Below are positions 46,425-64,000 of a DNA stretch of 64,000 nucleotides, piece by piece. A program made the translations under genes and the position numbers. The stretch lies in the NCBI RefSeq assembly GCF_021155765.1, contig NC_060112.1, positions 24,020,501 to 24,084,500 of the forward strand, in the 5' to 3' direction. The number at the start of each line of letters is the position of its first letter. The stretch's first letter is position 1. This DNA comes from Diprion similis. Lineage: Eukaryota; Arthropoda; Insecta; Hymenoptera; Diprionidae. The notes beneath the pieces were generated by a model. The model made no database searches. It worked only from the letters and a program-made list of their open reading frames with translations, and had not been told where the DNA came from.

Positions 46425-48973
46425 CGCAACGCACGCAAGCAGCGCTCAAATGTCGCAGACGAGTACCCACTGCATGAAAAATAATCTGTCGAACAAGGAG
46501 GGTTGGTATTAAAACAAGGACAGTCTTCACACGAATAATCGAGTAAATATCGATTTAATTATGGTGGGAAGCTTGATGATTGGTCGAGAGCATTGAAAGA
46601 CGAAATAATCGGCCAATCAACATCAAGATCGGTTCTGAAACGCGCGTCGTCTGCTTCTCATCGGGGTTCCGGCTGTCAAACATCGTTCAGCTGCTACATT
46701 CACGTTGCTATTCAAAACGTCTCATATCCTACGTGTTAAATTAGCGATTAAAATTTAAAAAAAAAATACGTCTGTACATTATTATATGAAACAAATTTCA
46801 AGTGAAATTTCCGACTGCGTTTTAGCATACTAAAACAATGGTTTATGTTTTAATATTATGCCAAACATCGCAGTGGTCACTCATCCACGTACGACAACGA
46901 CCTTGTACGCTTTGCCAATTTTTAAACCGAAGGTAACTTCAGAGTGGTTGCGATTTTTTTGCACGTGGCCGGGTCTACTCGGGTGATAATTTGCGCCGTC
47001 GGCGGCTTCCGATAGAAAAATTTTCCAATTATTCTTCCCGCGTCAGCAGCTCAGGCAGGCTCTCAGTCCGTCGTTAACCATCAGACCTGACGCATCGTAC
47101 GTTCCCCCGACTTCCTGCTTTACCGTAAGTAATGGAATGCAGACCGAGTAGAAGAAAGTAGTTAGAAAAGTGGCGCTATTGTAACGTCTTTCCTTCTCTC
47201 TACCTTGGCTTGTATTAAATTCTCGAATTCACCTTACTTTTAGTTGATTAAATTTACCCAATCCATCCGCCACGTTCTTTATACTTCAGCTGATGTAACA
47301 TTTTTTACGAATCTCGTAACAGCAGCATGCGCGATGACAGTCGCTTTACTTTACGACGAACGGTTTTCCTCAACTAGGAACAAGTTGTAGTCAATTCTCT
47401 TTGCACTTGCGTTATTTAACGGATTTTGTTCTCCTTTTTTTTTTTATTACAGATTCAATTTCCATACGCAACTTGTTTCTATTCTTATAGCCACTTGTTA
47501 TCATACGGTGACAAAATTAAGATATGATTTTCTCTTCTCATTAACGTTCAAGTGCGTTGGTATGCATACGTAGATACATATATATATATATGTATAACAT
47601 ATTTCACATTTATAAATAATTTTACCACTCTCCTAGAAGGAATTTATTACTTAATTTTACCGTTGGTATGGGCCTGTGTTTAACGACTAAGCTCAGGAAC
47701 ACGGATAATGTATTTTTCTTGTGTTCAGTACTCACACATCTGTTTTCATTTAAAGAAGCCTACTAATAGACGAAGCCTTTGTAATTTGGGGGATTTATAA
47801 CTGGTAGATTAGATCATTCCGTACAGAATTATTATTCGTATTATGAAACAACTCTTTTATGATGTATGAATACAATCAAAGAATTCTCAATTTTTACTAT
47901 TGTAAGTAATTAAACACGAGATAATAAGAATGCAAATTAATGCCACATCTTACAATTAATTGCATGGATTTTAACTTGGAGAAGGGGATGTTCAAACAAT
48001 GATAACCTGACACAGATGCAATTGAGCGATAAACGAACCAAGCAAATGGAACTTGATATTGCTTGTTATTACTTGAGTTTCATTACACATACCATGTTTA
48101 TTTTATACTCGTATTACTAATACAGGGCATTCCAAGTCAAATTGATCTAGGCCTCATCCTTCATTTCTCTCAAATTCGACTCGCAAATTTTTTGAATCTA
48201 TTGAAATTAGCTATAATTTAAAAAAATGACCATATTGATCGATACCATTTAAAAATCTGAAATCATTCTTAAAAATTCAGCGTTACATATAAAAATGCTC
48301 CAGCAACAGTCCGTAGTGGACTGACTCTTTATGTGAATTTAATTTCAAACAATCTTATAAAAATTTACGAACCAAAACAAAGAGTTCAAGTTTGGTCGGC
48401 TTGACGGAGAATGTCCCATACATATATTATTGTGATATCCGATACCCTTTTGCTTTCGAAGTCAAGAGTTGTAATTTGTATCTTTACATTACCTTTAAAA
48501 ATATATGAACAATAATATTCTCAGCTTGTAACGGTAAGACAGTACATGTCTCCTCATTTATGAAAATGCCACGGAATTTCTAAAATCGATCCCACACATA
48601 AAATGTAGTAATATACTTTATTGCTCATGAAGAGCCCGAAACAAAAAAAAAAAAAAAATTATACTTTTTATTGCCGATTTAATGACAATTTGAAATGCTC
48701 GTATAATTTCATCATTATAAATTTGTGATAATGAGACTATAAATCAGCGATTTGTAGAGCGTAAGATAATTATATAATGAGATGATATATCACATTCTGA
48801 ATGTATTTATTCTCGTATTACATCCGAACGACTTTTCAAAAGAAAATTCTAATCATGACAAACTACGTGTCTCCATTACATTCTCACTGATGATTTTATT
48901 ATACTTACAAGTTTTTTTTAAATGTAAATGATTAAATAGATCTTAATCATTTCAGATACCTTTGTAATAAAAA
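46425..48973. other. Divergent TMEM59/CTH promoter and CTH 5' UTR intron
   Basis: A likely non-coding first exon of CTH ends at 47124 (donor GTAAGT). Its intron runs to an acceptor at 48955 (ATTTCAG), 18 bp before the CTH start codon. The intron carries a MITE (48123-48418). The stretch just left of 47124 is GC-richer and is the probable promoter. Confidence 0.6.
48123..48418. mobile_element. MITE-like element in CTH 5' UTR intron
   Basis: The left end CAGGGCATTCCAAGTCAA and the complement of the right end (TGGGACATTCTCCGTCAA) match at most positions. TA dinucleotides flank both ends (48121-48122 and 48419-48420), consistent with a TA target duplication. The 296-bp AT-rich interior has no coding capacity. 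Confidence 0.65.
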
Positions 48974-52665
<3,692 letters not shown>

Positions 52666-54815
52666 AGTTGTTAACGGGCTTCACAATTTTCACACAAAGA
52701 AGTACAATTCACAAAATCAACTAGGCGTTAGAAATTAAAATGCTTTTATTATATTACAAAATTTTTTCAGTAATCAACAAACATCTCTCAAACAATTAGA
52801 AATGTAAATTTGCGGGCAAAAACTTATATAGAAAAAACTGTAAAGGCTTCCATCTACATACTACTAGTATATAAATTTGCTAAATATCATCATTTTATAC
52901 AATTTATCATAAAAGTTCCACTTATAATTATTTTTTGCTATTCATTGTAGCAAACACAGTCTAGGGTTATTATCGCGGTGACTAGAATTGGGTTGTATGT
53001 TCGCTATTTTACTTACAATTGAAAGATAGTGATGATTTCTCCAATCTTAAACAGTATCTAATCCAACTTCACAATTCTGATTCACACTATCAATTTTTTA
53101 AATATTTTAACACTTCTTTTTAACGTATTTACTTAATATATTGCGCACTTTTTGTCGATAATATTTTATAATCCTACCTTCATTGCCTTTCACGAAATAG
53201 CCTTAAGTGATCATGTTCACTTAGTTGTAATATATAATTGTTTATACATGTAATATAATATAGACTGTACCAAGTTATGTACCGTGAGGATAGGACAATT
53301 TTTTAGCAATGTCAACGCCATATGTCTGATATAAATTAAGTATAATCCTTGATTTTTATTGGTGCAAGTCGATGCAATAGTTACTAACTTATTATAGCAA
53401 ATAACCTGAACGGAATAAATTAAATACAACGAACTGGGGAGACTATTTGACTTAATAATCAGCAAATAAGTAGCCCTCATGTAGCTGTAAACAATATTTA
53501 TATGCATGTAGCTGTCTTATTGCATAGAAGTGGAACAATATGGATATTTATTTTCGTTGACTAAATTAAATTTTTAGAAACACATAATTAACACCAGGTA
53601 AATAAATTTGATTCAGGATCAAACTGTGGTACAAAGTAGTAATTTATTTCAGAGTGTGCATAAAATGATACATTAAATGGAAAAAAACCGTTTTCCATTT
53701 CTGTTTATAAGTAAGTTTTACAAGAATTCAATTCAAATATTTATCCAATACGTCAAAATACGGCCCCTGGTCCATATACATACATACATACATACATACA
53801 TACATACATACATACATGAAATTCAGTATTGTAAATAACAAATGAAAATAAATTATTTTACTTGTTACCTTAGCTTTACTGATAATTATTCACCTATCTA
53901 TTGTATATTGCCCTCAAAGAATTCATGGCGATATGACATCTAGGTTTCAAATTAAATGCATAGTCTAGCCAAAGTAATTGCATGGGTCGATTTTATGTCA
54001 TTCTTTTATTCTCAGATGTATGGTATATTTACAAAAGGTATATGTGTGTGATTTCGTGGTGTCTACTTATTTGTAGGTGTACACGCAACTGTGTGTAATG
54101 TATACACCACCCTAAATGTTATACTCATATCACACATGAAGAACAAACAATCAACACATTCACTTATTACTTGTGCACCAAACTTCCATACAATTAGAAT
54201 GATGAAATGACTACTTTGAATAACAGAATGTCAGAAAGTTAAATAGGTCATAGCCCGATAAAAACGGGTTGTACGTACAATTAATTTAAGTACTTTCGGC
54301 ATTTTTGGTTTCATTTTTCATTTATTCAAAATACAAGTCATATTTCCATTGCTGTAAGAAGTTCAAAAAAACCTTGACGGTCAAGAACCCTCATGAAAAT
54401 CACAATAAGATACTGTCACTTCTTTTAAATAAATAAGTCAATAAATTATCTATGCACAGTAGGTATATAATATCTCATACGGTTTTTAGAACCTGATTAC
54501 AATGGAATCATGTGCTACATACACTAAATTACTGTCTACTCGAAATGCATTGACGCTCTCAACAATCAATAGTCTTTTGCTAAGTTTTACGATGATAATA
54601 ATAATAATAAATAGATTCTCTCTCTGATGTAAGTACTTTGAAAAGAAACAATTTTTAAATTCTAAATATCTTATTAAAAATTATTGTTTGTAAAGTAAAA
54701 TTAATTTCCAGTCCATCAAAAAGCATCCTGTGTTCTGGTTTGCATTAATACCTACATATTGTATATCAATTGGTTGAATAATTTGTTATTCGTCCTAGGC
54801 AAAATTGCATCTCTA
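52666..54815. other. Intergenic, convergent 3' regions of CTH and SLC35E2
   Basis: AT-rich with a (CATA)n microsatellite; no coding exon was recognised. Expected to hold both 3' UTRs. Confidence 0.5.
53778..53817. repeat. (CATA)n microsatellite
   Basis: About ten tandem CATA units between the 3' ends of CTH and SLC35E2. Confidence 0.9.
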
Positions 54816-56429
<1,614 letters not shown>

Positions 56430-57012
56430 TGTATGAAGTTATTCTCCAGGGGAATAGATTTTTGAATAAAAGTTATTGTGTGAAGTCCCATTCGTCCACA
56501 TGCCGGGTATCGAACTCTAAAAAGGATATATGAAATTGAGGAAAAAAATAGTAACCCAGGTTATAAAGTTGTTGATAACCTAGTACAGATAAATTATATC
56601 CGCCTCAAGAAGAACATAATAATTCTGATGTTGTGTTTATTAGAACATTCCACTTACAGATCTACCTGTGGCAGCACGTATGTGTTGATATTTACCTCCG
56701 ACTTAAGATATTCCGAACTTGCAACAATATGAGCGACCTTATCATCAACTTATCAACGTAGCATGCAACGTAGCACGAACGTGGACACATGCCACAGCCA
56801 TATCACACCAGCCACAGATAAGGATGTGTGAGAATGTATGTATATACAATTATACATACATTGTATGCATTGTACATACATACGTACATACATATATACA
56901 TATATGCATACATACATACCCATGAATTGTTTGATATAATTTCCATTTAAGTCGCTTGTCGGTAACATAGGGAGTATTACAGCCGACGATTCGACGTGTA
57001 TTGCACGGGAAA
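56430..57012. promoter_or_regulatory. Divergent SLC35E2/MRPS22 promoter region
   Basis: 583 bp between two oppositely oriented start codons. Contains an imperfect TACATA/CATACA repeat at about 56836-56920 that may vary in length between alleles. No TATA box was clearly assigned. Confidence 0.5.
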
Positions 57013-58617
57013 ATGGCGTGCACCGGTGTACGAGTAGCAAGATCGCTTAAAAATAACACATTCTTCTCTAATTTAAGTGGATTACTGCTAAATCCATCAC
57101 GCAATACCGCCGTGTTAATCAAATACCGAGTTTTGAGCTCAACACCTTCTGAAATCGGTAAGTCTAATTACTAAATCTCTACACACACATTCAGAGCTTA
57201 TAGGTTATCTTTCGGACGAAAAACTTACTCCCAATAGTTAGTTGATCAAGAACTAGGATTGAATACAAATTTAATCAGAAACACATATTTGTGTACCATT
57301 TTTAAAGCAATAAGTCCAGTATCGATATTTAATTCATTTGGTTTATTTGTTCTACAATTGATTTTATCGAGGTGTAGACATGAACCTTAGAAATGCTGCT
57401 CTTCGATATAGACTGTTGTACTTTGTTTTCTTCAGATGAATTTTGCAGTCAGCAAATATTACATTACTTTATTTCAATAATAAATGTTTAGAAAATGATC
57501 GAGACCCGGCACCGTTGTTTTTCAACAAGGAGGTTCAGGATTTGCTTAAAACATTGACCAGAGTCGACCTGAAAAAAGTTTACCGTCACCGAAAAGATGG
57601 TGAAAAGCTGGAGCCTCCGGTCTATAAGTTCATGACTGATGATGAATTGGAAGCAGCATTAAATGAAGCAAAAGTGAAAGCAGAAGTGCGCCTTCAAATG
57701 CCACCAGTCGTGAAGAAGATTAATGATACTCCAAACATATTATCACATGATCGTGCTCTCCAAAAACACGATACAGCAAAATTCGTTTTCACAGATATAA
57801 CTTATGGCATCCCTAATGTGGAAAGATTTATTGTAGTCAGAGATCCAGATGGAATTTTGAGAAATGCGGATGCTAGAGAGAGACACAGAATGAATCAAAT
57901 CTACTTTCCCCTAGAAGGACGGGAAGTTGATGTGCCTAAATTATTTCAAGAGAACTATTTAATGGTAAGAGTATAAATTCTAAATCCTCAAGAAATATAT
58001 CTCTAAAAATTGTTGCAACTATATATCTGGTGTAGTTCTGAGTCGTGGTTTTCTTATCATAGTGATTCGAACCTCATGTCTAGTAATGAATATATTGATA
58101 TTCCTTGCTTATGATGAATAGCCTATGTGTTAATTATTTCACATTTTTCCATGTGCAGGATTTACTTGTGCGCGAGGAATATGAGTTCATATTGGATCTT
58201 GCCTGTGTACAGTTTGAGCCTAATGACCCAGAGTATCATAGGGTAACCGAGACGGTTTATTCTCATGTAAATAACTTGAAGCACTTCAATCATTTGAGGT
58301 CAACCAGACACTTTGGGCCCCTTGCGTTCCATTTGGCTTGGAAAGGAAATGTCGATAATTTGATTCAGGAGAACATTCAGACTTCAAGATTGGATGATGC
58401 TGTGTTAGTAATACAATTATATTATAAAATTCATCCTACGGCGAAATCAGCAGAGACCAAATTTGAAGGCGATGAATTGAAGTTCATTGAAAATTTTGTT
58501 GCTAATGACGCAAATGAACCAATTTTATTAGAACTAGCGATAAAATCATACATCAATCTAGAAAATGCTAAGCGCGAAGTCAACGAAGGCATTAAGAGAG
58601 CTCATGGTAGTGATTGA
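57013..58617 (+). CDS. MRPS22: Mitochondrial small ribosomal subunit protein mS22
   Basis: Three exons: 57013-57157, 57492-57964, 58159-58617 (358 aa, against about 360 in vertebrates). The first exon encodes a basic, Ser-rich N-terminus lacking acidic residues (MACTGVRVARSLKNN, then NPSRNTAVLIKYRVLSS), fitting a mitochondrial targeting sequence. The rest is the conserved mS22 body: DRDPAPLFFNKEVQDLLKTL, YKFMTDDELEAALNEA, LPLEG-like FPLEGREVDVP, and FGPLAFHLAWKGNVDNLI. It is a metazoan-specific component of the mitoribosomal 28S subunit. The acceptor at 57491 is chosen because an earlier AG (57435) would lead to a stop after 18 codons. An AATAAA lies near 58651. Confidence 0.93.
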
Positions 58618-61600
58618 AATGTGTACATTGTAATATCATAATTTTAGATTAATAAAGTATATCAAAGAAAAAACAGCTAATTATTCACCAATAAAAATAT
58701 CAGCAAATTATTCTTGACTCGTTGCTTTCTTATGTCAGAAAGTTTTGCAGTAATTAATAGCTCATTTTATATATTTTCAAATGACGGCAAATAATAGGAA
58801 GCTGTCTGCAATTAGAGGTAGCTACCAGTATTTATAAAATATTCTAGGATCACCTATCTCTAATCATTGAGAAAACGATTTACCTGCTTTGGTACCTGAA
58901 ATAATTTTTAAAGCTGGTAAAAATTTGGTTTGATGCAATGTTAGGAAAATTCACAAGTTATAATTTCTAAGTCCATGCTCTTGACCTATCTGAGATGTGG
59001 AGCTGAAAACTCAGACAGTTTAGGATTAATTACCAAATGATAGGAGTAGCTGCTGTTTGTTACAATAATAACGACAGTAGTCAGTAGTAACAACGTTTGT
59101 ATTCAAACTGGAAAATGAAAATAATTTTTCGACTATACTTATTTATATTATAATATGTCACGACATCCTAATACTTATTTTGTAAAAATGTTTTTTGCCT
59201 GTGATGTTGATGCAATCACACTAAATATAGGTATTAAAGACACTTTAATTGTCAACGTGTACTAAACTTTTAAACAATTTTCGACCTGATCCGATGAACT
59301 TGTTTTAGCAATTATTTGGCTAAAGCTTGTTAGAATAACAGCTTTAACATGAGAAGGTAATCATGAAAAATCAAGCAATGAGAGTTTTGAATATAGAAAT
59401 GACATTGATTATGTATACTAATTTGGTGGTGGTTCTACATGATTATATTAACACTTACAATAAATTCAATCTGCACACATGCATCCAAGTAGATGCATGT
59501 CCAAGTCGAAATAATTTCTTTTCTCTCTGATTTAACACATTCTAGAATATAGCATTACAGATAGTTTGAGAAAATGAAAATATCCGATAATAGCTTAGTC
59601 ACTATAAAGGCTTCGCTAATTTATAAAATATTTACTTTCCAACTTTGTAGGATGTTATGCCATGATAAGTGATTAAGCAATTATAGCTCTCTTTTTAATC
59701 AAAGCACGAGAGAGATTGATTATTTCAACAATAGATGTGTGGACTCTACTACATTCAGTTAAAAATCTATATTTGTACACATAAACTTTGCACTCTGTCG
59801 AACATTTGTGAACATGAGTGTTTCGCTTATTATAGCAGTCTTCAAATTCACGTAGTCTTCAAATTGGTGTATTAAGTTGTAAAAATCTAGCGTAAAAATT
59901 GATTAGAATTAATCAATATACAGTAAACTATTACAAGAGCTGATAAAATTGATCATTATTAGTACAAAGTAACAAAACATATGATGTGGTACATCATAAA
60001 GATGGATGCATTAAATTGTAAATTTCACTACGAATTAGTCAACATTGTTTTGCTGATAGGAATTTTGCTTCAAACATCTCACGCAATTAACATTTTAATA
60101 TGACGCAAGAGTCACAAACTAGCTTTACAAGTTTTAAAATGAATATTCAATGGTGATAAACTGTATAATATGTGTGTAATTCGGCAACAAAGTTTCTACC
60201 ATCTACATTATCGCTGCATGTATAAATTATTATAAAGTATAAAATTTTTAACAATCTACGTCACTTGACGAAAGCTTAATTAGCATTGTGACGTTGTATC
60301 AAGGTTGTAAGCTTATATTACAGTTTTTCAAATATCTACATATATTTTCCTAGAAGTTTATCATTCTTAGTGATTGATTTCAAGAAAATGGTGTGATGAA
60401 AATTTCAAGATACTCATCACATCACTTCGATCTTCGTATGGAGTCATGATAATCTACATGGGGTTTTAAAAAAATATTTATGAAACAGCAACTTCTACCT
60501 TATACAGCTAATTTTTAGCCACACGGTATGCAACAGCATCAGTTTAAAGAAAACTATAAAAATAATCAAAAAATTTGAAAAATTAATCATAAAATTCGAA
60601 ATTTGATAAACATATTTGTCATTGACACATACACAAGCGGATGTACTGCTGTGCCTGAAAATATCATTTCTACGATTAATTACAGTTGACAATCTTCTAT
60701 ATTATACCTTTCACTAGACGTAAAAATTCATCATAGGGATGAGAGCATTTCATTGTAGATAGGATAAATCAACGATCAAATTTTCATGTAACACGAGTAT
60801 TAGGCTGATATAAATGAATCTGCATTCCCTTCAAAATCAATACTCTCCTGACGATTTCATACAAATTTTTGTTTTCTTCTCTGCTTGCCCTAATAGTAGA
60901 TTTTACGAAAGTTGTTGTTCTTGTCCCAGTTCGTTCACATTTACAATGTAGAGGTACCACAAAACCTGTTGTACTATCGTCATTTTATGCGCTTTACACA
61001 TTTATTTTTAGTTTACTTTTTATTATTATAACTATTTACGACTCAATGTACCCTGTTCCACTGACTTCTGTTAATAGTGTGGGAAGATTAGAATTCATTA
61101 TTTATTCGATGAGTATTTTTAACGGCAACATTGTTAAACATTGATCTTTTTAGCATTGCATTGATGTTAATACGAACAATCAGTTTGAAGAACGGTCTAA
61201 AAATGCTTAGCACAATATAAGCAACATTTGATAATATTATCAGATTTCAAATAACAGGCCTTTGTTTTCAGTCAATAATGAAAATCGTAAACTGTTTACT
61301 AATATTCTCTAGATAGGTATCAAATTCTGTGGAAACAGTTAACCATATATGGTAAATACGTTGATATCAAATACAAGAAAAATTTCGGTTCGGCTTATCA
61401 AAATCTCTTAACTGTTCGAACATTGTATTGTAGTTCATGTAACTCATAGAATACTTAAATTCGCAACAGTGATTAATTCATCGATCAATTGAATTGAAAA
61501 ATAATATACTAATGTATTCCCAAGCATCATTAAAATTTGATTTTGACTGGCATATACAATTTATAATCTATTGCAAAATAACTTTTTCCATCTCACAAAG

Positions 61601-61917
61601 TACTTCCAATCTGTCAAAACTATAAAACGAATAATAATAAATTTCATCAGTTAAACAAAGCTTGACTATGACCACATTTGGCAAGCAAACATCTAAAAAT
61701 ACATTTTAACTACAAGAATAGATACGAATTTACCGTACAGATACACTTTAATAAGTCTGTAGCAGTTTGAATGTCTAAAATTGAAAGTTTTGGATTGAAC
61801 GTGAGAGTAGCTTTCGACATTTTAAAATATTTTATACACAAGATTGGGTTTTTGAAATAATGGAGATGGTTGATCTCAATCTTATCAAAATTTTGCGTAA
61901 ATAATATAGTTTCAATA

Positions 61918-62198
61918 CAGTAGACGTCGATTATCCAAATCAATTGGCATCTGACCTAGTTCGGATTAGTGAAAATTCTGATAGTGGAAAAGTGATGTTA
62001 GACGAAATGATACAAATAGTACAGAATATTGGAAATATAACACACATATAATTTTGTTATTTTTATACACACAATGGGTTGCCTTAACACACGCCACATC
62101 ACACTAATTACTTTTACGTGTGAAATTACTAAAAATATCGTTAATGTATGTTTATGTATTCCAAAATTTTGAGCCTTTGGATAATCGAGATTCTATTG
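61918..62198. mobile_element. pogo/Tigger-like MITE
   Basis: The left end is CAGTAGACGTCGATTATCCA. The right end, read in complement, is CAATAGAATCTCGATTATCC. Both are typical of pogo/Tigger terminal repeats (CAGTAGAA-CTCGATTATCC type). TA dinucleotides flank the element at 61916-61917 and 62199-62200, as expected for this superfamily. The length is 281 bp with no transposase, so it is non-autonomous. Confidence 0.8.
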
Positions 62199-62503
62199 TA
62201 GATTTAAAAATCAATAGATAACGACGGCAGTTCAACAAATAGGTGATCCTGAACTATTTAATACAATTTATTGATATGTTCCTATTTAATGTGAAGGACA
62301 CATAGTAAATGAGACCTTACTGTTTAATCATTTACCAAGAACTGATATTCTGCGTTGGTACCTATTTTCACGTCAATTGTATATTTCTGTACAATACTGT
62401 AAAACTTTCTATCTGATCCCTAACTGTGAAACGCTTCGATTTAGTCTTCAATCTTGCAAATTATTGAAAAAAGTACACCTAATTTGTTCGTCACCTTCTT
62501 TTT

Positions 62504-62523
62504 ATTCTTCTTCTTCTTCATCT
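62504..62523. repeat. (TTC)n microsatellite
   Basis: Short imperfect TTC tract downstream of the DDHD1 3' end. Confidence 0.8.
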
Positions 62524-62718
62524 TCTCGGTCCTGTTTCAGATTTATTTTTATTCCTTAAATGTTTTTTTTTATTATGTTATTGTATCATTTTTCCGTTAT
62601 CACAGATTGTTTTTGGTGGCAGGCCTTTTAACAAGCTCAAACCTGGAAGGCCTGTGGTGGACTAGTGGAGTTCAACAGGGTCCAAAAACGGCCCAAATAA
62701 AAAAAGTAAAAGCCAACA

Positions 62719-63992
62719 TCATGTCTCCAGTGTAGGGAAGAGTTTAGTCAGTACAAAATAGGCTACGTCGTAGTTGCTCCAATAGGCAGTGTGAGCTGTA
62801 ACTGTATAAAGGTAATTTCGCCCCAAACCAACAGCCCGTAAGACGTAATCCAATCTAGGCTTCAGTTCTGATAGGAAAAAGAAACCAAATTATTAAATGC
62901 ATGAAGCTCGATCAGCAAAACTACTCCTCACCTTACCTTACCTAACTAGTCCTTACCTTGATCTGGATGAAATGGTGGATTCATATCTGGTGTAGACAAG
63001 GATGTGCCATCTTTCGCGCTCCACCCACCTCTCACCAAGCCCCAAAGGCTCCAGCCTTTCTCTGCATTGCGACTTGGCGCATCTCCTGGGCTTTCGTCTC
63101 TTTCGTCGCTCTCTAAGTTGAAAATTAACGATGAGTTATCACGTTGAAATGTTAGTTGATATGTGTAATTATTTTGTTTTTGTGAAACCAAAGACGGATT
63201 TATGTTGAAATTGGTTCATATGATAATTTGAACTGTCCTGTACATATGAAAAGAAATGATTCGGTCAGCATAAAAAGTGTGGGTGCGGAAAACATACCTG
63301 CAGATGGTAAATTTGAATCAACTGCATTCGACGAGGAGGGTGATTGTTCGCAGGGTTGGCCGTCAACCCCACCATACGGGGGTATCAGCACAGGTTCGAC
63401 TCTACTGTATCCCCTTTCTAATAATGGCTCCATTCGATAAGCTACTGGGTCTGACCAATGAAAAATGTTATAGAACCGCTTGCACAGATCTTGTGGCATT
63501 ACACCAATTCTGTTGGACGGAGCACGGGTGCGCAAAGCTAGGAATACCGATAGCGGAGAACCCAAGCAAAAGAGGTTCTCAATCTGTGAAAAGAACAAGT
63601 GATAATTAGTACATTAAAGAGCAAAAATATTTAAGATTGTTAACAATTCAGTTTCCAATCAATTCAAACCAAGATTTTTTGTGAAACATTGGATTTGTCA
63701 ACTTACAGGAAATTGTAGACCTTCTGGCGAAACTTCGGGTGATGCTGGCGACGGAGGCCTGTTGTCAGGCCCCATCCACCCTGTGACAATGTCGTAGACA
63801 ATTACACAACCCAAGGAGTGTGCTAATATGGATACTTTCCCTTTCCAGTTTGGATGTCGACTTGCGAACATGAAATAAAGTCTGTTCAACTCTTTTTGAA
63901 GACCAGCTCTGACTTCTCCGCCGTACAATGGACTTGTATAATAGAGAATGTCCATGGCTGATGTGTTGAGTAAGTGACGAATACTAAGAACA
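62719..63992 (-). CDS. DDHD1: DDHD1-type intracellular phospholipase A1, C-terminal part (partial)
   Basis: Four exons on the minus strand, in transcript order 63707-63992, 63298-63583, 62957-63112, 62719-62867. The 5' exons lie beyond the right edge. The first visible exon has DILYYTSPLYGGEVRAGLQK and the lipase elbow ILAHSLGC (GxSxG-type region with the catalytic Ser). Most family members have SHSLG, so Ala replaces the first Ser. Next come ENLFCLGSPLSVFLALR and NIFHWSDPVAYRMEPLL of the DDHD domain, then a short low-complexity linker. The final exon carries the last conserved His and Asp (VTAHTAYWSNYDVAYF). The family hydrolyses phosphatidic acid and other phospholipids at organelle membranes, affecting mitochondrial shape and ER-Golgi traffic. 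The linker is shorter than in human DDHD1. Confidence 0.9.
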
Positions 63993-64000
63993 CTGTAAGG

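Larger units (their letters stand above)
58618..62718. other. Intergenic, convergent 3' regions of MRPS22 and DDHD1
   Basis: A 4.1-kb AT-rich gap with a pogo-type MITE (61918-62198) and a short TTC repeat. Short open frames here lack domains and splice support. Confidence 0.5.

Noticed and set aside
62377-62735. Overlapping small + strand frames near the 3' end of DDHD1
   Set aside because: They derive from a TTC repeat and the complement of the DDHD1 last exon.

Overview
The window is nuclear DNA of an insect. Genes are split by GT-AG introns, intergenic DNA is AT-rich, and short inverted-repeat elements are scattered through it. The gene content fits an endopterygote; I favour a hymenopteran, but nothing in the sequence alone fixes the species. 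All gene models are hand-built by joining reading frames at splice sites that keep phase; every complete model below sums to a whole number of codons.

Region 1 (about 1.2-18.5 kb, all + strand) is a tandem cluster of secreted, cysteine-rich proteins of the DUF1397 / 27 kDa haemolymph glycoprotein family. Three copies are intact (3012-5601, 12042-14221, 16980-18483). At least four are broken (1275-1620, 6515-6990, 8076-9586, 15520-16010), and there is one more remnant (10760-10895). Intact members share a four-exon plan with intron phases 1, 1, 2. A unit of about 3 kb (broken copy plus full copy) is duplicated at an offset of about 8.9 kb. The upstream full copy has decayed and the downstream one is intact.

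Region 2 (21-41 kb) holds housekeeping and nuclear genes: IFRD1 (+), an F-box protein (-) facing a large unrecognised Ser/Lys-rich protein (+) across a short shared promoter, and a chromatin-reader-like protein with winged-helix domains, two PHD fingers and a C-terminal SAM domain (+).

Region 3 (44.8-64 kb) holds TMEM59 (-) facing cystathionine gamma-lyase (+), SLC35E2 (-) facing mitochondrial ribosomal protein mS22 (+), and the 3' part of a DDHD1-type phospholipase (-) running off the right edge. These genes are not an operon or pathway. The only visible coupling is divergent pairing of promoters.

Mobile DNA is limited to short non-coding MITE-like elements at 5907-6082, 7060-7328, 32584-32754, 48123-48418 and 61918-62198. 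No tRNA, rRNA or CRISPR array was seen. The most interesting part is the DUF1397 cluster, which shows birth, decay and divergence of copies side by side.
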